Positions 33,584 to 46,100 of a stretch of 64,000 bases of DNA are shown one piece after another. Source of the DNA: Ophiura sarsii (Eukaryota; Echinodermata; Ophiuroidea; Amphilepidida; Ophiuridae); contig CM069448.1 in NCBI GenBank assembly GCA_035610835.1, forward strand, positions 8,495,607 to 8,559,606. Direction: 5' to 3'. The translations under genes were made by a program, and so were the position numbers. Within the stretch, counting starts at the first letter, position 1; each line of letters starts with the position of its first letter. The notes beneath the pieces are model-generated. The model ran no database searches and was not told the DNA's origin. It saw only the letters and a program-made list of their open reading frames with translations.

Positions 33584-36500
33584 CTGAGAAGGTTTAAAAA
33601 GAAAGTCAAAAAGAAGATAAATTGAGGGGTGTGACATTTTTATTTGTGACTTGAATTGACATTGTTGACCCAGAATGAGTAAATGAAGCACATTGCAGCA
33701 GTACCAAATTTGATTTGCAACTGTGGGGAGAGATAATAAGTAAAACTCATAAAAAAATATTATTTTTGGAGTAATTCTGTTATACCCTTCACAGAGGTAT
33801 TCATAGTGCATGATTTTTAAGAACGACGCATACTACCGATGTTGGTGTGTAGGAATAACATAATTATGCCTTATTTTTTATCTTTGATATATATCTTGTA
33901 AATTGTAGACTTGGATATATCTTGTATCCAAAGACTCAAATTCATGAAAATAAGTAAACTACATTTTGAGGCACGTCACTGTCTCATGGTAGGGAAATAG
34001 TCTATAGTACAGAAAAACGTTTTCAGAGCATATATTATTAGCCTGCCATGATTGCAAAATGAGATAGATGGAGGAAGCGGGGTATAATGGCATAGAGCTG
34101 ATGTGGCAATTTGTAGCCCTGAGGAGCGTATGGCTTCAAGGCAAGAACTCACCCTTGGTTGCTAGACACATACAGTTCTGTTGGGAATATATCAAGGTTA
34201 TAAATTGTTTATGATAACTGTACTTGATAGTGAGTGGACAAGTGTACAACCAGTTCATCTATGGCAAACCCTTACAGTGGGTTCTCCCTTTTAACTGAAG
34301 AATAACAAATACATTCCATCACTGTGTACTTACCTTGAACTACTTTTGGATGCTTCTGTGTGCAGTAGAATTTCTTGAGTTCATCTATGCTAACTGTTCC
34401 TGATTTATTTGAGTCTACTTTCTGAAACACCTGAAGTGACAAAAAAAGAAACAGTGTATTTTAGATCCCACTCATGTAGTGATCATGGTGATGCTTAAGT
34501 TAGCTTAAGGTAATAACACGAAAAACAGGTTAAAACATTTACATTTACATTTACAAACTGCGATAACTCTCGTGGTAATACTGCGCGCCTATGCTTGCAC
34601 AGTATAGCGCGCAATCTGGAGACTTGGCGCTTGCGTTAAATGACTACGCATTTTATGCACTATGTGACACAAAATTTTGTATCATACAGTCATGACAGTT
34701 GGACTTCAAAAGGGTGATACGAAAACATATCGAAATGCTATTAACCAATGAAATTGCGGTATTCTTGCCTGCTGAATGATAAGATATATTTTGTATCAGT
34801 ATACTCCAACATGACATAATTCATATTCCAAGGTTTTCTATATAAATATCATAAGAGGCTTTGAAAAATATCTTTAACATAGCAATAGTTTTGATCTCAC
34901 CTTCCTCACAAAACCTTTGCGATATTCATTCATTTCTCCGACAAATGCTCTACGGAATTCTGTATAGTCTATTGCACCGTCCCCGTTCTGATCAAGGATG
35001 TCCCATAATGTCTCAAATAGCTAGCAGAGAAGAGAAAGACAACATTGAATATTGAATACAAAACCCTTGGTGTATAATCTAACATACATCCAAGGGAGCA
35101 CCGGACTGATTAGCTTCATCGTCATCCTTCTCAAGCTGCATGCCAATGCCACATTGTGATCTAGTTCCAAAGCTTATTGGTAACTTTGAACTGAATATTA
35201 GCACTCGCTGTCTCTCAATATATTGGTTTTATCTCTAGTATATAAAATTGACAGATAGTTTTTCTGTTTTTCAGTGCATATGTGGTTGCCTTTCACTTGC
35301 AAAATATAACTTCCACAGCTCTTGATATAAAGTGATATTCTATCCCACTTACTATAAGATTGAACTCAATTTATTTGTAATTTGTGGCCTTGAACTTAGA
35401 AGTAATTGAAAATTATCTTTTCATAGGGGACCCCTTTGTAGTTGATTTTGTCTTCTGAAGGTAAAATTATCTTTTCATACGAGAACCCTTGTAGTTGATT
35501 TTGTCTTCTGAAGGTAGATTGCTTTTTTACAGATGCCTAAGAACTGTTAATATCAAAAGTTTACTTTACTGTACTATACTGCTTTATTTATCAAGTTTTG
35601 AAACCATGTCAGCTCTTTCCTCTAATTGTGATGAGTCAAGTCATAGTCAAATCATGAAAATACATTTATTTGAGTCCTCATGACATTGACTAAATAGTAA
35701 GGGACCAACATTCCCTGTCCAACGATATTCTTTACTATCAACAACTCACCGATTGATCAATATTGATATGATACATATTTAAGGCTTCTTTGAGTTCATC
35801 TTTGTCTAACACTCCGTCACCTGTGCGATCAAGTTGTTTGAAGTGACGACCAAGGCCAATCAGGGTTTTGCAAGCTCGCCTCTTTAACTGCCCATGAATT
35901 TTACCTGTTGTTGTAGATAATCGTAACAAATATGAATTTGACTTTATTGTTACATTATTAATGTTTCATTCAGAATTCTTAAGTTGCAAAAAGTAGGGAT
36001 TGATGGTTTTGGGGGTGTTAGTGTAGTTAATACCTCGAATGGGTTTCAAAAGGTCATTTTAATTTCCCTAGTAGGAGAATGAATTGTTAATAAAGGCATT
36101 AAAGGCATATTCTTAACACTTTTCACACGGCTATCAGTTTTTCTATACACAAAACAGATTTTACAGAAACCATTTCCAACTTTCAAGGTCTATATCAGGG
36201 ATTAATGAGGCTGAGCCAAGACAAGGCATGTTTGTACTTGGTTGAATGCATTTCGCAAGGTGATTTTAAATATGGTAATGAAATTCAATAATTTTGACAT
36301 TTTTGAAACATTTTGTGAAATGTTGGAATGTCGTCTGCAGACGCCTGTCGCGTGGAAAGCGTTAAGATCCATTCATCTCTGGTTTTCCCCTGGATTATAC
36401 ATTGCCTTGGAATCTCTATAAACATAACAGCGTATATTGAGGGATTGCGAGGACTCAGTCTAATAGCTACATACCTTGCATCTTTGCTAAAAGTTTGTGA

Positions 36501-39500
36501 TCTGTCTCCTCTTGTTTTGATATAGGTGGTGCCATCCGTCTCTGATACTCCTCATGATTATAAGGTACATTGCCTTGAAATCTGTATGGGGCAATTACAT
36601 TTTACATTTTATCTTTCAAAATATATGTCACAAATTAAAGGGTACCCTAAACCTATGTTAAGCAGATATAAGCTCCATGGAATGTATGAATGGCAGTGCC
36701 TTAAATTTCATTTCCAAATTGACCTAATTGAATGTAAAACTGTACACAATAATTCAGTAATCAATTTATAATTTGCCAGAAGTAATGTCCAAACAGGTGT
36801 GATAATCCCTGCTTCACTGCACAGCGGCCCAAACGGGGGTTCTGGGACACGCTCCCTTAATTTTCAATAATTCATCAATTCAAGCTTTAAAAAACTCAAT
36901 TTGTTACACAAGATGGCTTCATGAAAATTGTTGGACAATTGAAGTTCAAAAACTAAAGATATTAGATTATAAGGTACATTGCCTTGGAATCTGTATAGGG
37001 CAATTACATTATACATTTTATCTTTCAAAATATAAGTCACAAAGGGTACCCTTAACCTATTTTAAGTAGATATAAGCTCCATGTATGAATGGCAGTGGCT
37101 TAAATTTCATTTCCAAAATGTAGAACTGTACACAATAATTCAGTAATCAATATATATTCCCCAGAAGTAATGTCCAAACAGGTGTGATAATCCCTGCTTC
37201 ACTGCACAGCGGCCCAAAAGGGGGTGCGGGGACACGCTCCCTAAATAGAACGGACATCCCCAGTAAAAAAGTACAGGTTATGTGTTTTAACATCATAATG
37301 GACCATTGTAGTTTTCAAATTCCCAATGTTTGCATGCCTCCGCGAATTAGCTTCAATGTTTCATCAATACAAGTTTAAAAAAACTCCATTTGTTACACAA
37401 GATGGCTTCATGAACATTTTTGAACAATTGAAGTTCAAAAACTAAAGATATTAGCGTGCTTTTTTTCCCTACATATTTCAATATTATAAAACAAATTTGG
37501 GTTCGTCCCCCTAATTATTTTTGCTTCAGCCACTACTGCTGCCTTGCATTGTGTATGCTTCGTTAATACGTTCATCAGATTTCCCATTCACATAGAACAA
37601 TGGTATCAGTTGGTATTAAAAGCTGAAAATTAACACCTATTAGATTCAGAGATCCACGACCTCTACTTGAAATTTATACATTTCTGACAATTCCTTTACA
37701 GACAGCTTTTACCCAAATTTGAATATATCACTATTTCTGCTCTATATAAGAAAACGGGTACAAAAAAGTGTAACAATGTTTTGCTTTGATTTGCAATGAG
37801 TATAGAATTAGATAAGCATCATCATAAGCATGATTGTAGGCAACCCTTTAACTTACACTATTTCCTCCTTAGCACTTTCATCGACATCTGTAATCCGTAT
37901 TGACACAATGGTAGACTTCTTCAGGAATGCAGGTAAGGTGGGCTGTTGGGCTGTCTCAAATGTTAGATCACGACCCTAGAAATTCACATTCACAAAATGA
38001 TAAATCGTAGAAAGTATGATTAAAAGCATGCATTTTTATTCTTTGCCAACTTTAATTAACTGCTAAAGTAGATAAATTCACATTTTTTTGTTACTTATTA
38101 ATTCCTATAGACGTCACCACAAGCTCGGAGGTGGCATCAGTTGAGAACTATCCTTGCCTTATAACACTGCTTGTATTAACTCTACTAATGCAATGGCAAT
38201 TTTCACCTGCACGATCAAGGAAGAATGTCAGCTGTGGTGCAGAAATGCTGCGCCTGTGCCTAGATCATGTTAACTTTAGGTGGAACAGATATTATACACT
38301 TTAGATTTGGTGCATTAAATTCAAAAATGAGTAAAAGTGAGGAATTGTTGGTTGGCTACCCTCAAAAGCTGCAATACACAGCGCATATAAGATTGGCTAC
38401 GTGGTTGAGCTAATTGACCTATGACCTAAAACCCTATTTTTACCCTATTCGAGCAGCTGCTCCAAACTATGTTTATCATTTTTCAACATCTGTAACAATT
38501 TACTTTTGTATGATACTAAATTTAAAATGAAGTTTTATTGTAGTATCCATAAAAGGGGATAGGTTTGGTAAAGAAGTCCAAAGTATGCAAATGATCTCAC
38601 TGACTACAATACTACACTCTACCACACATCTAACACAGTACTCAACAATGGAATAAATCTCATTATCCTCATTTGCATGGATGGGGATTCTACACCAAAC
38701 CTCTACATATACAGGATGTAGATCATTTTGAATGTCCCACAAAGATACAAGAATAGATGTTACGTTATGCTTACCACTGCTAAGTCTTGTACAATATATG
38801 CTCTGCCTTTTCTCCTTCCACCAACATGGCTATATGAACCGCGATTTATAAAGGGTAAGGCTGAAGACCTACAACAGAAACGGAAAAAAGCTTAAATAAA
38901 ACAAACGATGCTTCTAACATGGAAATAAAAAAGAGCAACCAGGGTCCTATGCTACTCCTGTGGGATCACTCACACAGTAACATACTATGATGTCAGAAAC
39001 CGCATATTCACTGAAAACCTTACAGAAATTGATAGTAAATAGTTCTTCCAAATAATGCGCCTGAAATATATGGTGTTTATACAAGTAGGTAAATAAATCG
39101 TGCACTGATGTTGATGTGTGAATAATAGCATGAACCAAAGGGGAGTACTATTGAGAGCATATCAACATTTGCACAAGTGCATTGATTTTTCCATATTAAT
39201 CTAATGTATGTGCATTTCAGCACATGTATAGATGTATAATGGCACACACACAGAGTGCAATTAGACACATTTCAATGTAAATTTACTATGTTTGTAATTA
39301 TTGTAACGTATTGAAACCATGTTATTTACTGGTCTGTACATGCAGATCCCATTGCACAAACCAGAAAATGACATGATTAAGAAAATTATGCTAGTTTTCT
39401 TCATTTTCGTCGGAATTATCTCATATTTTCAGGATATCCTAAATAATTAATTGGGCTTTACACTGAGACTAAATTGGTCCAATGATTATATCAAGTATAC

Positions 39501-40137
39501 ACCGTCATGAAACAGAGTCCTATTTTTTTTTATGCACCCTGTACTAGTCATAGTATTGTCCAATGTAAAGTAAAAACTACATAACTTACTTTTTACCAAA
39601 CAGCCTATACTCATATATAGTCATAGTATTGTCTAATGCAAAGTAGAAGCCACATAGTTCTCGGAGGGCGTCGTGACCATTCCGTGTCATAACACGTCCA
39701 CTAAAGCTGACCCTCTTAGATAATAGCTTCTCAGTGGCTGTACCGCTTGTTTTGACTCTGTATGGGTAGGACAAAATACACATACATTACTTTTCTACAA
39801 GAGCTCTGTACCAATTTTATAGGATTGTGACGATAAAGAGAATTACACTCTTTTACCCCAGTGTCAGATCATACCTGTGGCACATAATCACAAAACTTGA
39901 TTTATTATAAACTTAATTCATGGGATTGCAGTGAAATCTGCACAATTTATAATGAACTATGAACTAATTGTTTTTCTCTCCATAATCTTAGTTTAAACTA
40001 ATTTAATTTGTTAAGATAACACTTTTGCTTTCAATTTTACAAGAAGCAGAGATTTGATGACTACCACATGTTTCTCTCAGTGAACAACAATCTCAGAAAG
40101 GATTGCAGTTGCACTTTTGAGACCACATTGAAATAAT

Positions 40138-40172
<35 letters not shown>

Positions 40173-43100
40173 ATATCCAATATTGATTGGAACCATTTCA
40201 CCAAAACCATCGGTGAGACTCTTAACATTGATTGACGGGGTAGGGAGGGATATGAGTACAAATAGGTTCACACGCTCTACAAAAGAGATTATTGAGAGGA
40301 AAAAAAACGCTTAACAATTGCTCCCCAAATGTGGAATATTACCAAAAGAATGAGCTTAGTGTATCAAGATCAATTTTCTTAAATTGTAGGTTTATTGGCA
40401 TAGCAAAACATACATAGAGTTTTTGATAGACTGAGGTTTTTAATCTGGGAATTTTTAAATACACTAGGCATGTCTCTGAAAAAAACTAAGTTCATCAGGG
40501 TTGTGGTGTAACCTGCTTGCAATGCATAATGGTATGCCACATCCCAAGGCTCATATCAAAATTTAGGGCTATATTTTCCCAAAGATTCTCATTTTAAATA
40601 TCTATAGGAACCACCTATATGTAAGCCTGAACCTACTTTGTATGGTGTAGATTTCTGGGTCTGGTCGTTTCAAACAATCCCATGCCTCTATTGGATGATC
40701 GCGCCCTATCTTGATCCTGGTCTGGGTCACTGATTACGGATCTAAAATAAACAACAATAACAATAACATATTAATATTCAACAGGACAAGAGTGTGAAAT
40801 GAATGCTTAAAACCAGCAAAATATGTAAAACTCAATGCAGACAATTGGGGAAAAACTAAATATTTCATTTGTCATCTGGAAAATTCTTATGCATGCACCT
40901 GCTTGTATGCTTATATTTATTACTGACTAATATCTGGGAGCTGGAAGAAGGAATACTTTCCTGTAAGGCTAACCTAAGATGGTGCAATGTTGCATGTCTT
41001 CAACTGTCAATGGTGCTAACCATACATATAAAACATCTAATAGATAGTGCTTTAAACCTTAGGGGTGGCAACAGTATTACATACCTTGATCACTCATCAT
41101 CCATCATCTAATCAAACATAGCTGGGTTTGTTGTGCCATCCTGCACATAATTGGTATATCCTGGGCATATCTTATTTTGTTATTTTTTTGTGACACCCTA
41201 TACATACCTTGATAGCTGGTCAACCATCACCCTATCGAGTATATCTTGTCTTTTTCTCTCCTCTATTTCTTGTTCCTGTTATTTGCACAAAAAGAACACA
41301 GCAATTATGTTACAACATATCTAATCTATTAAATGCCATGCACACTTAATCCCAGAAATAGAGAGAAAGAACATTTAAACCAGTTACGGTTGGTCCCACA
41401 CAAAATATATGCCATGCACCGGGATTTTGCACTATTCAAAGTAACTAAATCAGTGGCCATAATGTATTGTCGACAAGATTTATCGAAAAAAGGCCTGTCA
41501 CAGCTGTTAAACCTAACTATTTCATACGCTCATATTAAACTATAAGGGAGCACCACACCAAATAATTTCCCCATTGAAATATGTGTAAAACTGCTCTTTT
41601 TCAAGACACCTTTTCTACCCTCCAGTTACAATTATGGCGTATGTGTGTCTCCTACGACCATTTTCAGTAAAGTATACACAATAATTTAAGCCTTACTTCA
41701 TCGGGGATTATCATTTTTTCATTGAAGGTGCAATAGATAGGTACCACTTGTTCATACCCCAGAGAATAAAATTACTCAAAAACCTCATATTCCAAGCTTA
41801 GTCTTCAGGCTTGACCGGAACTATTACAGGATTACACAAATTGTAAATTGATTTGGTAAAGTATGAACAATATTATAACCCATGAATGTCAAATAGTGGC
41901 AATGATTCAGGGTTAAAAGAAATTCCCCCATATCCACATGGGCAAAAATGGACCCTGTTTTGGAAAAACATTGCCCAAGCTACATCAAGGATGCATATAA
42001 TACTAAGACATGCTTCATTTCAGTCTCAACCTGACTTTATATGTTGCATGACAGTGGTTCCCAAAAGGCTGACATACTTACCGCTTCTGTTTTCTTTTCT
42101 TGGTGTTGTTGTGCGTATGGTTTACTCCAACTGTTATTATCAATATCATTGTCTGTAGGACTATTTAAAAAGAAAGAACATTTTTATTAATTTGAAGTCT
42201 TGAAATTTGCTAATCAGTGATGTGTACCTGTTTGCCTGTTGCACTTTACCATCACCATAAATATCTACGTCAATCAATGCATTGGGCTAGATTTTATGGA
42301 AGGGTTTGATTGATTCATACCATCTATGCATCCCAAAAATGAGAAAAATATCTCTTGCAATGGGGGTGACGAAAAACACCCTGTTATAATACGGGCAGAC
42401 GGACTTCTCAGGTTGGGGCAGTCAGTAAGGTGTTTTTTTGTTTTTTCCCTTCAAAATGAAGAACAAAAAATTAACTATCTAAAAAAGACAAGGAAGACAA
42501 ATAAATTGGGTCTACATTCATTTGCATATGAACGGTTTTTTTCACCAATTTCTAAAAAGAAATGTGTCAATCAGGCAACCAGTTTATCTAGTTGTTACAT
42601 ATCTTCAATCTAAAATCCTGATGACCTTATTCAAATATATAAATCAGAATCTCTTTCAGAGATTGGCTTACATTATACTCTTAGCTGGTGGCTTTTGCTG
42701 CTGTGGTTGTGCACCCCTCTGAGAGACCTGCTTATATTGTTGTTTCATTTCATTCTGATGTTGTTTAAGTTGCTGTTTCTGTCTTTCTGAGGGAGGAGGT
42801 ACATTATCTGGCACTGCTGGTTGATCCCAGGCAGTCTGTTGTAAACCGAATCAAGAACAATAATTTGAAAGTATGATTGAACATTTTTAGGCCCTCCTTC
42901 CCTGACTTAAAATAGCAATGGGATATTAAATTGGGAAGTCTATGGCACGGTTTTGTTATCAACACCAGTATTAAACAGAAGAAATGTTTAACTCATTTTT
43001 TTAAAATTATACAAACACCAGTGAGTCTTTTCATATTATGCTATGGAAGTTGTTAATGAAAGCGAATCATGTTAAATAGATTTGTTAAGATTTCAATAAA

Positions 43101-46100
43101 ATATTATAATTACTTGTTAATCAGAAATGCTTCACATCATGATGAGATGGGTGTTTTTTTGTGTGGGTGGAGGAGGTTTGTTTGTTTGTTTTTTCAAAAG
43201 GGTATGATCAGCTCACTCCAACATATGAATCTGATATTTGTTTGATAAACTTATCTGTTAGGATGTGAAACACCAGTCACATATCATATGAAGTGATTGT
43301 TTCTTTCATTCTTTCTTTTTTACAAATTATGCACCATATTCCAAAATGATAACAATAACTGTCAATAAACCATGCAACTCAATATAAAGAGGTGAGCATC
43401 ATCATATTTTGGTATAGAGGTTATCCATGTTTTGGATTAGCTGCCATCTTGTTTGATAATAACTGTGCTTAAGATTTTCAAAAAGAAGATTCACCTGTTT
43501 TATGATATTACGGGCCAATTTGGTAACACAATTCATGCAATGAATTGGACGTCATGCATCAATTCAATTGAATGTAGAATAGGCCGGGTGCGATTCCCCT
43601 TTGTAGTCTGTTACGCATAGTGGCTACATGGCTACCCTCTATTAGGTCAAATTAATAAACATATTGCTGTTTTTGTAACACTTACTTTAGGTTTAGTTTT
43701 TCTGTGTGATTTTGGCTGATTGGTGTGCTTTGCCTGTCCTGATGGAGTATGGTGCAAGGCAAATGGCGATCGGGAGACAGGTCTAAAAGAAAAGATATAC
43801 AGCAATTAATGTCATTGAGACAAACTTTGTTAGTATAGTAGCTTACTACTTATACCATTTCAGCATTTATGAACCTAGGTACCTGGCTCTTTGGGATATT
43901 TCCAAGATGTCTTCATCCATCACATGTACCAACATCACCAACTAAACACTAAGCAGTTGTCTGAATTATAATGATTTCATACACACACCATTGAGTTGTT
44001 GTAACACTCAATGTTAATGAAACTGGACCCTCTATCCCTCACACAATCTGAAAAATTATCATGATGGACACTTTAAAATAATTCAGTAATGCAACGTCAT
44101 CTCAAATAAGCAAATAACATATTAGTGAAGGTACACTTTCTTTGTAACTAACAATTTAAATTACAATCAATTGCTTTTATTACTTAATTCAACATTACTA
44201 GAATTATCAAAATAATGACTGTCCCTATTTTTGTGTTTTCCAAAGTAAAAAGAGGGACAGTGCCTCCTAGATAGGGACAGTTAGCAGGCCTGTTGGTGGC
44301 GCAACCCCCTGGTGCAGTGACAAGGGCAGAATTCACATGCTGGGAGTCCTGGTTTGAAATCCTACTGGTTTTTCACCAACCATTCTGCCAATTTCTTCCC
44401 CCTCATTATTTTATCTCTGATGCCACCCAGAGAATAGCAAACAGCATTATAACAAACATAAGTAATTTCACATTATATTCCCATTTCTAAGGAAGTCACA
44501 GGGATTCTTACCTTCCTCTACCAACTGGACTGTAATCGTGATAACCCCAACTGAAAAACAAGCAAGAAACAATAACAAATTTATAGGGATATGTTCCCAA
44601 TTTGAACCCAATCAACAGATTGAATTCAGTAACAAATTACTATGTGTTTTCTATACAGCTATGCAGTGTGATGCGATCATGAAAAATCAGACGGAAATCG
44701 TAAATGTCGATTTTGAGATATGTCTAGACAAAGGATAGAATTTCTTTTGTTTTAAATACCACTTAATTTGCTCATATTCCGATTGCTGGACCGATTTTCA
44801 ACTTTATGTTTTATATTCTACATGAAAAATTATCCTTAAAATAGTTGTATTCCAAAGATTGAGTTGCATAACTTAAGCACAAAGTGACATGAAATTTGCT
44901 CATAGAGTATAGGTACACAAACTGGCCGGGTGGTTAACCACCTTTGTCAGTAATTCACTGCAAAATGCTGGCCTATAACGTCTAAATGGAACATATTTTG
45001 CACCAAAAAATTTACAGAAATAATAAGAAAAATATGGAGTTTCTTCTGATATCAAAATATGTTGATTGGAATATCCACCTTTAATTGTCCATTCTTGACA
45101 TAGGGTTAAAATGTGACATTATCCACATCAGACTGATTTTGCTCAATCACATCACATACTTGTCAACTTCCTCTTAGTCTTCTGTATAAGAGTAAATAAA
45201 TGCATATTCTAAAAGTCTGTCAGCGTAAGATTGACGATGATCAGCTTTAAATTCAACCAACTTTCATTATTGAGAATATGTGTGGGTGTGTGGGTCTTAC
45301 CTTACAGTACTGGCTGTATCAGGAGGGTCTAGCTTCTCCTTATAATTCACTATTGGATTGCGCAAACTCTCATCTTTGTCTGCTAGTCTCCCTAAATCTA
45401 AGGCTGGAACACTGCGAAATATATACAGATAAAGACAAATTATATAATAATTGAGCCTAAGACAATTACTAACTTTACGATAAAATACTGAATGTTCCAA
45501 ACAATCACTTTTGAACTTACATTGCACAATTTCAAATTGCTTAGAATAACAAAATGAATTTCTGCATTTGAAGGAGTATTTCAACCTTAGTTTTATTTGA
45601 TGAATTCAGCAATTTCACTACACAAAGCCATACAAGGGTGAAATACCCTATAACTTTTTATTACAATTGAATTCTTTTACTTAGAACAAAATGTTAGTAA
45701 TTACATTAGTTAGGCCTACATATTGCATCATTATGACTGAGCTATTGGGGTATTTTTTTGCCAGAACCAATATATTTTCTAAAAAAATCAACAAAAAAGG
45801 CAAAACTATGATAAAAAGAATGATTATGGTCTCCATGATTTTTACACTGACACAAATGTCACACATAAACCTTCGTAATTTTGAGATCAGGAATTCTGTT
45901 AAAATGAAAATATTTTTTATCATTTTGACTCCACAAATTATCTCCAAGCTTCCGTTTGCAGTACATGTACTTAATGGATAATAGTTATATTGATTGTATA
46001 TTTTTAGCATATGTCTTGTTGTAGTTTTTAATATCTTTCTGTGCAGCGCCTTGAGGCTGTTTACATCGTAAGGCGCTTTATAAGTCCCATGTATTATTAT

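Noticed and set aside
44294..44366. A functional tRNA gene.
   Set aside because: Only A-box and B-box-like words are present; no acceptor stem or cloverleaf could be drawn, so it is listed as a possible SINE.
45691..46010. Overlapping hydrophobic frames on both strands (about 100 codons each).
   Set aside because: AT-rich intronic sequence of CAPS2; no family resemblance and no splice support.
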